Shown here piece by piece: positions 5,937-7,966 of a stretch of DNA of 7,966 nucleotides. The notes beneath the pieces were generated by a model. It ran no database searches, was not told the DNA's origin, and was given only the letters and a program-made list of their open reading frames with translations. The stretch comes from an uncultured Gammaproteobacteria bacterium. GTDB taxonomy: Bacteria; Pseudomonadota; Gammaproteobacteria; Steroidobacterales; Woeseiaceae. The stretch lies in the NCBI GenBank assembly GCA_938003715.1, contig CALKYK010000187.1, positions 1 through 7,966 of the forward strand, read 5' to 3'. The translations under genes and the position numbers were made by a program. Position 1 is the stretch's first letter. Each line of letters starts with the position of its first letter.

Positions 5937-6641
5937 ATGAGCGAACGCAAGGTCGCCATCGTCACGGCCGGTGGCAGTGGCATGGGTGCCGGCGCCGCAC
6001 GCCGTCTCGCCGAAGAGGGCTTTTCGGTCGCCGTGCTGTCGTCATCCGGCAAGGGCGAGGCGCTGGCCGGTGAACTCGGCGGGATTGGCGTCACCGGCTC
6101 CAATCGGTCGAACGAAGATCTGCAACGGCTGGTCGATGCGACGGTGCAGCGATGGGGTCGCATCGACGTGCTTGTCAACAGCGCCGGTCACGGCCCGCGC
6201 GCGCCGGTGCTCGAGATCAGCGACGACGACTGGCATACCGGCATGGAAGTCTATTTCCTGAACGTGGTGCGCCCGACGCGTCTCGTCACGCCGTTTATGC
6301 AGAAACAGAAAAGCGGCGCCATCATCAATATCTCGACGTTCGCGGCGTTCGAACCGGACCCGGCGTTCCCGACCTCGGCCGTCTTTCGCGCGAGCCTGGC
6401 CTCGTTCGCGAAGCTTTTTGCCGATGCCTACGCGGCCGACAACGTGCGCATGAACAACGTCCTGCCCGGCTTCATCGACAGCCTGCCGGAAAAAGACGAG
6501 TTTCGCGACCGTATCCCGATGGGGCGATACGGGAAGACCGCGGAAGTCGCTGACCTCGTCGCTTTCCTTGCGTCCGACGGCGCCGCTTACATCACGGGAC
6601 AGAACATACGCATCGACGGCGGCATCACGCGATCGGTCTGA
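5937..6641 (+). CDS. SDR-fold protein with degenerate catalytic residues
   Basis: The 234-residue product has the short-chain dehydrogenase/reductase Rossmann fold. Visible parts are the nucleotide-binding loop TAGGSGMG (10-17), the NSAG strand end (81-84), VRMNNVLPGFIDSLP (170-184) and the C-terminal ITGQNIRIDGG (219-229). By my alignment to classical SDRs such as FabG, the active-site tetrad Asn-Ser-Tyr-Lys is replaced: Tyr106 for Asn, Thr134 for Ser, Ser147 for Tyr and Arg151 for Lys. The region reads FPTSAVFRASLASF where YxxxK is expected. The fold and NAD(P) site look intact and the frame is clean, so this is not an obvious pseudogene. It may be a divergent oxidoreductase subgroup or a non-catalytic binding protein. 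It lies 33 bases after the thiolase and is probably co-transcribed. The ATG at 5937 starts right at the first beta strand; no clear Shine-Dalgarno is present. Confidence 0.88.
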   Translation: MSERKVAIVTAGGSGMGAGAARRLAEEGFSVAVLSSSGKGEALAGELGGIGVTGSNRSNEDLQRLVDATVQRWGRIDVLVNSAGHGPRAPVLEISDDDWHTGMEVYFLNVVRPTRLVTPFMQKQKSGAIINISTFAAFEPDPAFPTSAVFRASLASFAKLFADAYAADNVRMNNVLPGFIDSLPEKDEFRDRIPMGRYGKTAEVADLVAFLASDGAAYITGQNIRIDGGITRSV

Positions 6642-6645
6642 TCAC

Positions 6646-6655
6646 AGGCCGGCCT
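6646..6655. repeat. Ten-base palindrome after the SDR-like gene
   Basis: AGGCCGGCCT is a perfect palindrome starting five bases after the SDR stop. It has no loop and no T-run, so it does not look like an intrinsic terminator; it could be incidental in GC-rich DNA. Confidence 0.25.
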
Positions 6656-6711
6656 TGAGAAAATCCCCTCGATTTGTTGCATGATGGGTCGCGGGGGACG
6701 ACAAGAACATC

Positions 6712-6717
6712 GGGGGA
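6712..6717 (+). promoter_or_regulatory. Ribosome binding site of the AGCS symporter gene
   Basis: GGGGGA lies three bases before the ATG at 6721 and resembles a Shine-Dalgarno. A second copy of the surrounding CGGGGGACG lies 19 bases upstream (6692-6700) with no start codon after it. Confidence 0.5.
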
Positions 6718-6720
6718 CGC

Positions 6721-7966
<1,246 letters not shown>

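Noticed and set aside
6655..6685. Possible sigma-70 promoter TTGAGA ... CATGAT before the AGCS gene
   Set aside because: The spacer is 19 bases and the -10 matches only four of six positions, so it is not better than chance.
6642..6720. Glycine or other riboswitch ahead of the AGCS transporter
   Set aside because: Such transporters are sometimes controlled by glycine riboswitches, but 79 bases are too few for a tandem aptamer and no aptamer core was seen.

Overview
This window looks like a piece of a GC-rich Gammaproteobacterium chromosome. The reasons are the glutamate synthase N-terminus of the DSCGFGLIA type, a FadI-type thiolase, a NorM-type MATE exporter and a DUF924 protein, all of proteobacterial type. 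The genus cannot be read from the sequence. Density and codon use suggest ordinary chromosome. I see no transposase, integrase, CRISPR array, tRNA or rRNA, and no phage gene.

Layout: (1) 1-177, minus strand: the first 59 residues of gltB, the large subunit of glutamate synthase, cut by the window edge. (2) 178-542: a gene-free stretch that must hold the gltB leader and any promoter of the next gene. (3) 543-1274, plus: an unrecognised six-helix membrane protein. It converges on (4) a minus-strand pair of small lipoproteins, an NTF2-like one (1780-2223) followed by a LEA14/WHy-domain one (1286-1756). A perfect palindrome spans both stop codons where the two units meet. (5) 2441-3109, plus: a DUF924 protein, overlapping by 16 bases the 3' end of (6) a MATE exporter (3094-4455, minus) with the conserved cation-site acidic residues. 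(7) 4614-6641, plus: a FadI-like thiolase and, 33 bases later, a short-chain dehydrogenase-fold protein whose classical catalytic residues all appear to be replaced. (8) 6721 to the window end, plus: a sodium:alanine (AGCS) symporter, truncated, with an unusually long hydrophilic stretch after a membrane helix.

The genes do not form one pathway. The thiolase and SDR-like protein are probably co-transcribed and may act together in acyl-CoA metabolism, but the SDR's active site makes a simple thiolase/reductase pair doubtful. GltB (nitrogen assimilation) and the AGCS symporter (amino-acid uptake) are at opposite ends and are not linked by anything visible. I did not find a convincing new multi-gene system. 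The most interesting items are the SDR with a degenerate active site, the extended AGCS loop and a few palindromes placed at gene boundaries.
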